A stretch of DNA of 34,809 nt from JAKCDU01 sp035551615 (GCA_035551615.1 DASZNC010000040.1:1-34809), one strand, 5' to 3'. Positions 15,449 through 22,672 are shown, counted from the stretch's first letter. The notes: generated by a model from the letters alone, not told the origin. A program made the numbers and translations.

Positions 15449-16567
15449 ATGACCGATACCACCAGAGGCGTCGCCGCCTGCCACATCTGCGGCGAACTGA
15501 AGGGCGTCAGTTGTCAATGTCTGGACGCCGGCGGCCTCCTCGGATTCCTTGATGCCTTCCGCACGGCGGGCGGGGCCGAGCCGCACGTCACGGACCAACC
15601 GGTACCGGTCGGGTTCGTTCCGCCGCGGTCGGAGCCATCTGACGACCCGGCCCCGCAGTGGGCGCCCCCGGCCGCCGCTTCGCCGACATCCCCTGACGCC
15701 ACCCCGCCGTCGGGCGGGTGGCCGGCGCCGACGTCTGCTGTCGCCACCCCGCCGTCAGGAGCATGGGCGCCGCCCGGGTACAGCGTGCCCGCCCATGGCG
15801 CCCCGGCGTGGCCGGCTGCGCCCCGTTCGTATCCGATGGCCAACGCCCGCCGGAACGGACCGGTCGTCGTTGCCGTCGTCCTGGCCGCTCTGGTACTGGT
15901 CGTGGCCACCGTCTTCGTCGTCAGGCAGAACGATCTGCAGCCGTCCATCCCCGCGCTCTCCACGCTGTTCAACCAACCTCCTGCGCCCGGTTACACCCTG
16001 GAGGCGAACGGTCCGGTGAACGGGTACATGACGCCGGATCAGATCAAGCAGTTCGTCGACCTCCCGACCATCCCGTCCGGGATCGACGTCTACGGGATGG
16101 GCTGGGCGAGAACTGACGGCACCGTGATCGTCGAGTTCGCCATATCGCTGTCGCGGGTCAACCAGGCGGAATCGGTCCTGGCCGGCATGGCCCACACGTT
16201 CAGCAGCCACGGCCGATCGGAGCCGGCGCCTCTGGCCGGGCGCACCATCGCGTTCATGATCCCGGCCGCCCCCGGCCACGACATCCCGGAAATGGTCGTC
16301 GGCGTCGTCCGATCGCGGCTCGTCCTCGTGTATGTCGAAGCGGGCACGGACGTGAAAAGCGGTGGAGCGACCACGTTGGCCAATCTGGCCCGGACAACGG
16401 CCGCCGATGTGCCGGTCGATACCGGCTCGCCGGAGTCGGTTCCCGTGGTCCGATCGGCCGCCTTCCAGGTGGGAGAGGTGCTCGGCCTATCGGTCATCCC
16501 GGTTCTGGTCATCGCGTTGGTGACCGTTTTGGTGCAAATGAGTCGATCCAAGCGGTTGAACTACTGA
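15449..16567 (+). CDS. Unrecognised two-TM protein with Cys motif
   Basis: I do not recognise this 372-residue protein. A GTG at 15443 would add two residues. The N-terminus has a compact cysteine cluster, CHICGELKGVSCQC, which could bind zinc. A proline/alanine-rich low-complexity region follows (about residues 45-130) with a repeated ATPPSG motif. A transmembrane helix near VVVAVVLAALVLVVATVFVV comes next, then a globular region of about 190 residues. A second helix near VLGLSVIPVLVIALVTVLV lies just before a basic C-terminus. This predicts a cytoplasmic N-terminus and an extracytoplasmic loop. It interrupts the usual rplS-lepB neighbourhood and has no clear Shine-Dalgarno. Confidence 0.8.
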   Translation: MTDTTRGVAACHICGELKGVSCQCLDAGGLLGFLDAFRTAGGAEPHVTDQPVPVGFVPPRSEPSDDPAPQWAPPAAASPTSPDATPPSGGWPAPTSAVATPPSGAWAPPGYSVPAHGAPAWPAAPRSYPMANARRNGPVVVAVVLAALVLVVATVFVVRQNDLQPSIPALSTLFNQPPAPGYTLEANGPVNGYMTPDQIKQFVDLPTIPSGIDVYGMGWARTDGTVIVEFAISLSRVNQAESVLAGMAHTFSSHGRSEPAPLAGRTIAFMIPAAPGHDIPEMVVGVVRSRLVLVYVEAGTDVKSGGATTLANLARTTAADVPVDTGSPESVPVVRSAAFQVGEVLGLSVIPVLVIALVTVLVQMSRSKRLNY

Positions 16568-16575
16568 CCACTGGA

Positions 16576-16581
16576 TAGAGT
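16576..16581 (+). promoter_or_regulatory. -10 box for leaderless lepB
   Basis: TAGAGT ends 8 bases before the TTG start of lepB at 16590, with no Shine-Dalgarno between them. Confidence 0.4.
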
Positions 16582-16589
16582 CGCTGCCC

Positions 16590-17288
16590 TTGACCGGACA
16601 AAGCACGGCGCCGGACGTCGACGAGGTCGATCTCCAGGCGGAACCGGTGGTGACCGCCACCGGTCCGGGGGGTGGGGCTGTCCCGAGGGCTCCCCACTAC
16701 CGGCGCCGGCGCCTGATCGAGGACGGCGTGATCGTGGCCACCGCCATCGTCGTCGCCATCCTGGTCCGGGCGTTCGTCGCTCAGGCCTACTGGATCCCGT
16801 CGGCGTCGATGGTGCCGCAGCTGCGGGTCAATGACCGGGTGGTCGTGTCGCGGCTCGCCTACGAGCTCCACGGCGTGCACCGGGGCGACATCATCGTGTT
16901 CAAGTCGCCGCCGGGCGTGGAGCCGCCCACCAATCTGCCGTCCAACCCGCTCCAGCGGGGCTTCCACGACGTCGGGGTGGCCCTCGGCTTCGCCCAGGAC
17001 CAGACCGTCCTCATCAAGCGGGTGATCGGGTTGCCCGGAGACCGGCTCTGGGCCACCGGGGGCCACATCTACGTCAACGGCGAACTCCTGATTGAGCCCT
17101 ACCTGCCGAAGGGCACCTACACCTCGACTTTCGGGCCGGTCACCGTCGGCAAGGGGGACCTATGGGTGATGGGCGACAACCGCACGGATTCCACCGACAG
17201 CCGGGTGTTCGGCGCCATACCGAAGAACACCGTTGTCGGCCGGGCCATCTGGAAGGTGTGGCCACCATGGGACGGGTCGTTCCTGTGA
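16590..17288 (+). CDS. lepB: Signal peptidase I
   Basis: This membrane serine protease removes signal peptides from Sec- and Tat-exported proteins. The 232-residue protein has a 40-residue cytoplasmic head and one transmembrane helix (about 46-64). It then has box B with the nucleophile S73 in WIPSASM, the general-base K143 in VLIKRVIGLPGD, and GDNRTDSTDSR near the C-terminus. TTG 16590 is chosen because it lies 8 bases after a -10-like box. The next in-frame starts would shorten or remove the cytoplasmic head. In many actinobacteria rnhB follows lepB; it is absent here. Confidence 0.95.
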   Translation: MTGQSTAPDVDEVDLQAEPVVTATGPGGGAVPRAPHYRRRRLIEDGVIVATAIVVAILVRAFVAQAYWIPSASMVPQLRVNDRVVVSRLAYELHGVHRGDIIVFKSPPGVEPPTNLPSNPLQRGFHDVGVALGFAQDQTVLIKRVIGLPGDRLWATGGHIYVNGELLIEPYLPKGTYTSTFGPVTVGKGDLWVMGDNRTDSTDSRVFGAIPKNTVVGRAIWKVWPPWDGSFL

Positions 17289-17311
17289 CGCCTTTCCCGC
17301 CGGTGGCGACC

Positions 17312-17317
17312 TACGAT
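17312..17317 (+). promoter_or_regulatory. -10 box for the DUF2469 leader
   Basis: TACGAT ends 6 bases before a GTG at 17324 that opens a seven-codon ORF. The DUF2469 gene itself starts 20 bases further on without a Shine-Dalgarno. Confidence 0.4.
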
Positions 17318-17323
17318 GGTGCA

Positions 17324-17347
17324 GTGAGCGAAGCTGTGCCCCGATGA
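17324..17347 (+). CDS. Possible leaderless 7-aa upstream ORF
   Basis: GTG at 17324 reads MSEAVPR and stops with TGA at 17345-17347, overlapping the DUF2469 ATG (17344) as ATGA. A -10-like TACGAT is 6 bases upstream, so the transcript could begin at this GTG. The arrangement would hand ribosomes straight to DUF2469, which lacks its own Shine-Dalgarno. The peptide is too short to support by codon bias, so this rests on geometry alone. Confidence 0.35.
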   Translation: MSEAVPR

Positions 17348-17640
17348 GCGCTGAGGACCTCGAACGGTACGAAACCGAGATCGAGCTTCAGCTCTACCAG
17401 GAGTACCGGGCCGTTCTGGCCATGTTCAAGTTCGTGGTGGAGACGGAGCGCCGCTTCTATCTGGCCAACGAAGTGCACATGGAGGCCAAGGGCGAAGGCG
17501 ACCGGACGTTCTTCGAGATATCCCTGGGTGACGCCTGGGTGTGGGACATGTACCGGCCGGCCCGCTTCGTCTCGTCGGTACGGGTCGTGACGTTCAAGGA
17601 CGTCAACATCGAGGAGCTCCCGGAGAAGGAGACCTACTGA
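17344..17640 (+). CDS. DUF2469 family protein
   Basis: This 98-residue acidic protein is of the actinobacteria-specific DUF2469 family, recognised by SAEDLERYETEIELQLYQEY, VVETERRFYLANEV and WVWDMYRPARFV. Its function is unknown. The constant position between lepB/rnhB and yraN suggests a housekeeping role. The ATG has no Shine-Dalgarno but overlaps the stop of a possible short leader ORF. Its own 3' end, GGAGAAGGAG, supplies the ribosome binding site of yraN, whose start overlaps the TGA. Confidence 0.93.
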   Translation: MSAEDLERYETEIELQLYQEYRAVLAMFKFVVETERRFYLANEVHMEAKGEGDRTFFEISLGDAWVWDMYRPARFVSSVRVVTFKDVNIEELPEKETY

Positions 17641-17996
17641 CCACTGCCGGCGGATCGGCCCGGCGGGCGCTAGGAGCGGCCGGCGAGCAGTTGGTCGCCG
17701 AGTGGTACGAGGCCCGGGGCTACGTGATCGTGGCCCGGAACTGGCGCAGCCGGCAGGGCGAGATCGACCTCATCGCCCGCAAGGACCGCCTGATCGTCGT
17801 ATGCGAGGTCAAAACCCGCACGACATCGACCTTCGGTGAGCCGTTCGAGGCGGTGACCAGGACCAAGCAGATGCGCATACGGCGGCTGGCCGCCGAATGG
17901 CTGCGCACCGCCCGGCCGGCCGGTCGTTGCGATCTGCGATTCGATGTGGCTTCGGTGCGGGGCACGGAAGTGGACGTGATGGAGGAGGCGTTCTGA
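17637..17996 (+). CDS. yraN: YraN/UPF0102 nuclease-fold protein, CTG start
   Basis: This 119-residue protein is of the UPF0102 family, which has a PD-(D/E)XK nuclease fold and unknown physiological role. It is usually found beside comM-dprA. Visible marks are LGAAGEQLVAEWYEARGYVI, ARNWRSRQGEIDLIARK and VVCEVKTR, the last two giving the D and E-x-K catalytic positions. No ATG, GTG or TTG occurs between the conserved N-terminus and the DUF2469 stop. CTG 17637 overlaps that TGA as CTGA and has AAGGAG (17626-17631) 5 bases upstream. An ATG at 17541 would add 32 residues of codon-shadow sequence and is unlikely. Confidence 0.9.
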   Translation: MTTAGGSARRALGAAGEQLVAEWYEARGYVIVARNWRSRQGEIDLIARKDRLIVVCEVKTRTTSTFGEPFEAVTRTKQMRIRRLAAEWLRTARPAGRCDLRFDVASVRGTEVDVMEEAF

Positions 17997-19153
17997 ACGA
18001 CGATCGGCAGTACTCACCGGCCACCGAGGTGGTCCACCTGGGGCGCCCGGCGTCCGCCGCCGGCGCGCCGGTCAACCCGCCGGTCGTACTCAGTTCGACG
18101 TTCCACCAGGGCGGCGACCTGATCTATGGGCGGGACGGGAACTCGACGTGGTCGGCGCTCGAGGAGGTCCTCGGCCGCCTGGAGGGCGGCGACTGCCTCA
18201 TCTTCTCCTCTGGCATGGGCGGCATCGCCGCCGTGCTGGAAACGCTGCCGGTACCGGGGCGGGTGGTCGTCGCGGGCGACGCCTACAACGGGACCCGCCG
18301 GTTTCTCGCCGACGTCGCCGGTCGGGGCCGTCTGCGGTTCCGCACCGTTGATGTGGCCGACACCGAAGGCGTCCTGGCCGCCTGCGCAGAGTTCTGCGAG
18401 GCCCCCGGCCGGCCCTCCGGTGAGGCGGGGTCGTTCGGAACGGGCGGCCTCCTTTGGCTGGAATCGCCCACCAATCCACTTCTGGCGGTGGCCGACCTGC
18501 CGGCGTTGATCGATGGGGCCCATCAGCTCGGGATGGACGTGGCCGTCGACAACACCTTCGCCTCGCCCATCCTCCAACAGCCTCTTGCGTGGGGGGCCGA
18601 CATCGTGGTGCACAGCGCGTCGAAGAGCCTGGCCGGCCACTCCGATGTGATCATGGGCGCGGTGATGACCCGGCGCCCCGAGGTCCTCCGGCTGCTGAGC
18701 GACCGGCGGTCCCTGCACGGGGCAGTGGCCGGGCCGTGGGAGGCGTGGTTGACCCTCCGGGGCGTGCGGACGCTGGCGCTGCGCACCGAGCGGGCCTGTG
18801 CCAACGCCGCCGAACTGGCCCGGCGCCTGGCCGCCCACCCGCAGCTCGCCCGGGTCCGCTACCCGGGCCTGCCCGACGACCCCGGCCACGAGCGGGCTCG
18901 AGCCCAGATGACCGCCTTCGGCGCCGTCATCAGCTTCGACGTGGCCGGCGACGCCGACGCCGCCGATGCGTTCGGGTCCCGCCTGCGCCTGGTGACAGTG
19001 GGCACCAGCCTGGGTGGGGTCGAGACCCTGATCGAACGGCGAGGCCGGCTCAAGGGGGAGGAGAAGCTGCCCCCCAACCTGATGCGCCTGGCGGTTGGCA
19101 TCGAGGACGTCGAGGATCTGTGGGCCGATCTGGATGGGGCCCTGACCTCGTAG
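17993..19153 (+). CDS. Cystathionine gamma-synthase/lyase family PLP enzyme
   Basis: This 386-residue Cys/Met-metabolism PLP-dependent enzyme has an N-terminal region ATEVVHLGRPASAAGAPVNP followed by SSTF and YGRDGNSTWSALEE. It then has SSGMGGIAAVL, an aspartate in VAVDNTFASPI, and the Schiff-base lysine K211 in HSASKSLAGHSD. The C-terminal domain has VTVGTSLGGVETL and RLAVGIEDVEDL. Sequence alone does not separate gamma-synthase, gamma-lyase and related activities. There is no ATG, GTG or TTG before the conserved start. CTG 17993 overlaps the yraN TGA as CTGA, with AGGAGG only 4 bases upstream. Its presence between yraN and comM is unusual. Confidence 0.9.
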   Translation: MNDDRQYSPATEVVHLGRPASAAGAPVNPPVVLSSTFHQGGDLIYGRDGNSTWSALEEVLGRLEGGDCLIFSSGMGGIAAVLETLPVPGRVVVAGDAYNGTRRFLADVAGRGRLRFRTVDVADTEGVLAACAEFCEAPGRPSGEAGSFGTGGLLWLESPTNPLLAVADLPALIDGAHQLGMDVAVDNTFASPILQQPLAWGADIVVHSASKSLAGHSDVIMGAVMTRRPEVLRLLSDRRSLHGAVAGPWEAWLTLRGVRTLALRTERACANAAELARRLAAHPQLARVRYPGLPDDPGHERARAQMTAFGAVISFDVAGDADAADAFGSRLRLVTVGTSLGGVETLIERRGRLKGEEKLPPNLMRLAVGIEDVEDLWADLDGALTS

Positions 19154-19260
19154 TTATCCGGTTTGCGGGTTTCCGTGTCCCGGGCTGTCGCTGGCACAGG
19201 GGCCGGTCGGGCGGGAGCCGTCGGTGGGCCGTTCGCCGGATGACCGTCACAGGGCGCCGG

Positions 19261-19266
19261 TAAGGT
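19261..19266 (+). promoter_or_regulatory. Candidate -10 box in the comM leader
   Basis: TAAGGT lies in the 218-base spacer between the PLP enzyme and comM. A transcript from it would have a leader of about 100 bases, with a small hairpin AGCCG-CAA-CGGCT at 19289-19301 and a Shine-Dalgarno (GGGAG) before GTG 19372. I see no known riboswitch fold in this leader. Confidence 0.35.
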
Positions 19267-19371
19267 CTGGACCGCTGGTCCCTTCGGCAGCCGCAACGGC
19301 TCCCTGACCCGTCCCCTCCCCGGTCTCCGGGATCGGGCGGCATCCAAGTCGACAGTCACGGGAGTGAGCAA

Positions 19372-20928
19372 GTGCTGGCAATGGTGCGTTCGGCCACCCT
19401 CATCGGTGTCCAGGGCCAACCCATCTCGGTCGAGGTGCATGTGTCGAATGGCCTACCGTCGTTCGCGGTCGTCGGCCTGCCCGATGCGTCGTGCCGGGAG
19501 GCGCGGGATCGGGTTCGGGCGGCGATCCTGTCGAGCGGCCTCCGTTGGCCGCAGCGGCGGATCACCGTGAACCTGGCGCCGACCGGTGTGCGCAAAGGAG
19601 GCGCCGGTCTCGACCTGCCCATCGCCATAGCCCTCCTGGTGGCCGACGATCAGATCGACGCCGCCCGGGTGGGGGACACGGCCTTCGTGGGCGAACTCGG
19701 CCTGGACGGCTCGTTGCGGCCGGTGGCGGGCACCCTGGCGCTGGTCCATGCCATCGGGCACGGTTCGGCCGTGCTTCCGGCCGCGTCGTGGCCCGAGGCC
19801 AGGCTGGTCCACAGCGTCGACGTCCGGGTGGCCGACGACCTGGGGGCACTACGCGACTGCCTGCACGGCCGTCGGCGATGGCCGGCGCCGCCACCGCCGA
19901 CGCTGACGGCAATGAGTCCGGCCGGACCGGACATGGCCGATGTCAGAGGCCAACCCCTGGCCCGCTTCGCTGTGGAGGTGGCTGCGGCCGGCGGCCACCA
20001 CCTCCTGATGGTCGGGCCACCGGGTGCGGGCAAGACGATGCTGGCCGAGCGCCTGGCCGGCCTCCTCCCACCACTCGCCACCGACGACGCCATCGAGGTC
20101 ACCCGCATCCACAGCGCCGCCGGCCTGACCCTGCCGCCGACCGTCCTGATCGACCGGCCCCCGTTCCGGGCCCCGCACCACAGCGCGTCGCTCGTCTCGT
20201 TGCTCGGGGGCGGTGGCACGCAGATGCGGCCGGGCGAACTGAGCTGTGCCCACAACGGCGTGTTGTTCCTCGACGAACTGGGAGAGTTCCCGAGGTCGCT
20301 GCTGGACAGCCTGCGCCAGCCGCTGGAGGAGGGCAGCCTTCTGGTGTGCCGGGCCCGGGCCAGCGTGACCCTGCCGGCCCGCGTGCTCCTGGTGGCGGCG
20401 ATGAACCCGTGCCCGTGCGGCCGCGAGGGCGGACCCGGTTCGTGCCGCTGCCGTGACTCGGTCCGGGCCCGGTACGCGGCCCGGGTGTCTGGTCCGCTGC
20501 TGGACCGGTTCGATCTCCGGCTGCTGGTCGGGCGGCCGGACATCGACGCGCTGGTGGGCTCCTCTGTTCTCGGGCGACCTCACGAGGAGGAGCCGACCGA
20601 GGTGGTCGCCGCCCGGGTCAGGCGATGCCGGGCGTGGGCGGCCCGGCGCGGTCTGCGGGCCAATGCCGACATCCCGGCCGGCCGGCTGGACGAGCTGGCC
20701 CCGCTCGACGCCGCCGCGGCCCGGCTGCTGGAGGTCCGTCTCCGGCAGGGCCACCTCTCGGCCCGGGGAATGCATCGCATCCGACGGGTCGCCCGCACCA
20801 TCGCCGATGTGCACGGCTGGGACGGACCGGTCCAGGCGGACGACATCTACGAGGCCCTGGCCCTGCGGGCGGCGGTCTTCGGGCCGAACGCGGAGGGCAG
20901 CGACCCGCTGGCGGCGGGGGCGGCGTGA
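19372..20928 (+). CDS. comM: ComM/YifB family Mg-chelatase-like AAA+ ATPase
   Basis: ComM is a hexameric helicase that promotes branch migration during natural transformation. YifB relatives occur in most bacteria. The 518-residue protein has the N-terminal S5-like domain (VQGQPISVEVHVSNGLPSFA, VGLPDASCREARDRVRAAI), Walker A GPPGAGKT at 215-222, and Walker B VLFLDELGEF. A cysteine cluster CPCGREGGPGSCRC lies in the AAA+ domain, and the arginine-rich C-terminus ends with an RLARTIAD-like motif (RVARTIADVHG). The start is GTG 19372, which gives MLAMVRSATLIGVQG with GGGAG upstream. It is paired with dprA downstream, consistent with a DNA-uptake or recombination role. Confidence 0.94.
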   Translation: MLAMVRSATLIGVQGQPISVEVHVSNGLPSFAVVGLPDASCREARDRVRAAILSSGLRWPQRRITVNLAPTGVRKGGAGLDLPIAIALLVADDQIDAARVGDTAFVGELGLDGSLRPVAGTLALVHAIGHGSAVLPAASWPEARLVHSVDVRVADDLGALRDCLHGRRRWPAPPPPTLTAMSPAGPDMADVRGQPLARFAVEVAAAGGHHLLMVGPPGAGKTMLAERLAGLLPPLATDDAIEVTRIHSAAGLTLPPTVLIDRPPFRAPHHSASLVSLLGGGGTQMRPGELSCAHNGVLFLDELGEFPRSLLDSLRQPLEEGSLLVCRARASVTLPARVLLVAAMNPCPCGREGGPGSCRCRDSVRARYAARVSGPLLDRFDLRLLVGRPDIDALVGSSVLGRPHEEEPTEVVAARVRRCRAWAARRGLRANADIPAGRLDELAPLDAAAARLLEVRLRQGHLSARGMHRIRRVARTIADVHGWDGPVQADDIYEALALRAAVFGPNAEGSDPLAAGAA

Positions 20929-21080
20929 CCCCCGCGGATGTGCCGTCGAGCGCGCCGTTGTCGGGTGCGACGGGGCCGGGTACGCGGGGGCCCAGGGCGC
21001 GGTTCCCGGGTGCGGCGGGGCCGGGTATGCCGTGGCCGGGTCCAGCGTTGTCGGGTATGCCGTGGCCGGGTGCGGCGTGA
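20925..21080 (+). CDS. Candidate 51-aa Gly/Pro-rich small ORF
   Basis: GTG 20925 overlaps the comM TGA as GTGA. The frame stays open for 51 codons and ends with TGA at 21078-21080, which in turn overlaps the dprA GTG at 21077 as GTGA. The predicted peptide is rich in glycine and proline with a repeated GMPWPG motif, somewhat collagen-like, and matches no family I know. It is encoded by tandem repeats, so the open frame may be incidental. The paired overlaps argue for actual translation, at least as a coupling bridge between comM and dprA. Confidence 0.4.
   Translation: MTPADVPSSAPLSGATGPGTRGPRARFPGAAGPGMPWPGPALSGMPWPGAA
21023..21071 (+). repeat. 30-bp period repeat at the comM-dprA junction
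   Basis: GGGTATGCCGTGGCCGGGT is found at 21023-21041 and, unchanged, at 21053-21071. Weaker copies of GCGG/GGCCGGGT elements precede it from about 20965. The whole segment between comM and dprA appears to have grown by local duplication. Confidence 0.85.
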
Positions 21081-22471
21081 GTCGGACCGGGGTGCCGCTG
21101 GGCCCGCTGTCGCCCGATCCTGCCGATGCCGCGCACGTCGCCGCTCTCGCCGCGCTTCCCGGAATCGGTCCGGCCCGATTGGTGTCGATCCTGGCCGAGT
21201 ACTCACCGACCGATGCCTGGCGGGCGGTACGGCAGGGCCAGATCGAGCGGCCGCCTCCCAAACGATCCGCTGGGGCCGTCCAGCCGGCCGCGCTCTTCAC
21301 TGCCGGCGGCCAGCGGTCCGACCGGCCCCGCCGGCGATCGACATGGGCCGATCTGGCCGCCCGGTACGACCCGATGGCCCAATGGGCGCCGTGCGTCGAG
21401 CGCGGCGTCCAGATCACCTGGCCCGGCCGACCGGATTACCCGGCGGTCCTGGTCGACGATCCGAGCCCACCGGGCGCCCTGTTCTGGAGCGGAAACCTGG
21501 ACCTGCTCGATCGCCGGTGCGTGGCCATAGTCGGTACCCGCAGCGCCACCCCGGACGGCCGGGCCACCGCCTTCGCCATGGGCCGGGACCTGGTGGCCGC
21601 CGGCTTATGCGTGGTCAGCGGCCTGGCCAAAGGCATCGACGGCGCCGCCCACACCGGAGCGCTGGTGGCGACGCGCGCCGGCGGTCCGGGCGGCACGGTC
21701 GGGGTGGCGGCCAGCGGGGTGGATCACCCCTACCCGCCGGAACACGCCGAGCTCTGGCGGCACGTGACCGAGTCGGGTGCCGTCATCTCCGAGACCCCGC
21801 CCGGCCAGGCCGCCCAGGGCTGGCGGTTCCCGTCCCGCAACCGGGTCATCGCCGGACTGGTCGAGATGGTGGTGGTGGTCGAGTCGCACCAGACCGGAGG
21901 CAGCCTGATCACCGCGGAGGCGGCCATCGAACGGGACATCGACGTCAGGGTGGTACCCGGTCCGGTGCACAGCTCGGCCAGCGCCGGCAGCAACCAGCTC
22001 CTCTACGACGGGCCCGGCCCGGTGCGCGACGCCCAGGACGTGTTGGACGCCCTGGGGATGATCGGTCCCGACCGCCGCCCGCCACCGGCTCGCCCACCTC
22101 GTCGGGATCGCGTCGGCGGCGGCCACCCGACGGCGGGGCCCGGCAAACCGCCCGGGTCCGACGTCGGGAAGGTCCCGGCCGGCCGGGAAACCTCGGTGGG
22201 CGGGTGCGGCCCGGCGGCCGGGGTCAGGCGGTCCGCGGAGAAGGGCTCCGACGCCCGCATCGGGGATGGCGGAGGTCGCGGCTCACCGCCGGCGGCGACC
22301 CAGGCGGTGTTGGCGTCCATCGGGGGCCGCCCGGCGACAGTCGGTCAGATCATGGCTCGCAGCGGCCTTCCAGCCGCCGCCGTCGTGGCCACGCTCGACT
22401 GGTTGGCGGCCGCCGGCCGGGTGGGGGAGGAGGCCGGTTGGTGGGTTCCCACCCCCAGCCGGGACCGGTGA
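21077..22471 (+). CDS. dprA: DNA processing protein DprA (Smf)
   Basis: DprA loads RecA on incoming single-stranded DNA. The 464-residue protein has an N-terminal helical region (AALAALPGIGPARLVSILAE). A Rossmann fold follows with CVAIVGTRSATPDG from residue 148, SGLAKGIDGAAHTGAL from 181, PSRNRVIAG and GSLITAEAA. A disordered linker of about 85 residues leads to a C-terminal winged helix (VLASIGGRPATVGQIMARSG). GTG 21077 overlaps the preceding small ORF as GTGA. GTGs at 21032, 21062 and 21092 are also in frame, so the exact start is uncertain. The linker is longer than usual. An extra charged stretch of about 50 residues also lies between the helical region and the fold. Confidence 0.92.
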   Translation: MSRTGVPLGPLSPDPADAAHVAALAALPGIGPARLVSILAEYSPTDAWRAVRQGQIERPPPKRSAGAVQPAALFTAGGQRSDRPRRRSTWADLAARYDPMAQWAPCVERGVQITWPGRPDYPAVLVDDPSPPGALFWSGNLDLLDRRCVAIVGTRSATPDGRATAFAMGRDLVAAGLCVVSGLAKGIDGAAHTGALVATRAGGPGGTVGVAASGVDHPYPPEHAELWRHVTESGAVISETPPGQAAQGWRFPSRNRVIAGLVEMVVVVESHQTGGSLITAEAAIERDIDVRVVPGPVHSSASAGSNQLLYDGPGPVRDAQDVLDALGMIGPDRRPPPARPPRRDRVGGGHPTAGPGKPPGSDVGKVPAGRETSVGGCGPAAGVRRSAEKGSDARIGDGGGRGSPPAATQAVLASIGGRPATVGQIMARSGLPAAAVVATLDWLAAAGRVGEEAGWWVPTPSRDR

Positions 22472-22575
22472 TCGCGGGGCGGCCGGCCCGCATGACCCGA
22501 GCGGGGCGCATCTGCGCATTGCGCCACAAGCGCGGAACCGGAGAGACAACCCACACCGACCTGCCCATATAGGGG

Positions 22576-22581
22576 TAGCCT
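22576..22581 (+). promoter_or_regulatory. Candidate -10 box upstream of the sigma factor
   Basis: TAGCCT ends 7 bases before an ATG at 22589 that opens a 27-codon ORF running into the sigma-factor start. It lies in the AT-richest part of the dprA-sigma spacer. Confidence 0.4.
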
Positions 22582-22588
22582 GTCCAGG

Positions 22589-22672
22589 ATGGGCGCGACG
22601 CGGCAGCTCGGGGACCCCGGCCGATCGGTGGAACAGCCGCGCCCGCTAGGAGCGGGTGATGGAGGAAGCTGA
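22589..22672 (+). CDS. Possible leaderless 27-aa upstream ORF
   Basis: ATG 22589 follows a -10-like box by 7 bases, and its frame ends with TGA at 22670-22672, inside the first codons of the sigma-factor gene but in another frame. The peptide begins MGATRQLGDPG and is unlike any family I know. The overlap would let its translation influence access to the AGGAG of the sigma gene. Only geometry supports it. Confidence 0.3.
   Translation: MGATRQLGDPGRSVEQPRPLGAGDGGS

Noticed and set aside
17541..17996. ATG 17541 as the yraN start
   Set aside because: The added 32 residues are a shadow of DUF2469 coding sequence, and a much better placed Shine-Dalgarno serves CTG 17637.
17897..19153. ATG 17897 as the PLP enzyme start
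   Set aside because: The added residues overlap yraN by 100 bases and resemble no family N-terminus. AGGAGG sits directly before CTG 17993.
19154..19371. Possible riboswitch upstream of comM or an SAM-type element after the PLP gene
   Set aside because: Only small isolated stems are visible, with no recognisable riboswitch core.
19849..21417. Reverse-strand open frame with Pro/Thr/Ala repeats
   Set aside because: The repeat-rich part is the complement of the comM-dprA tandem repeats and the rest mirrors comM. No independent signals support it.
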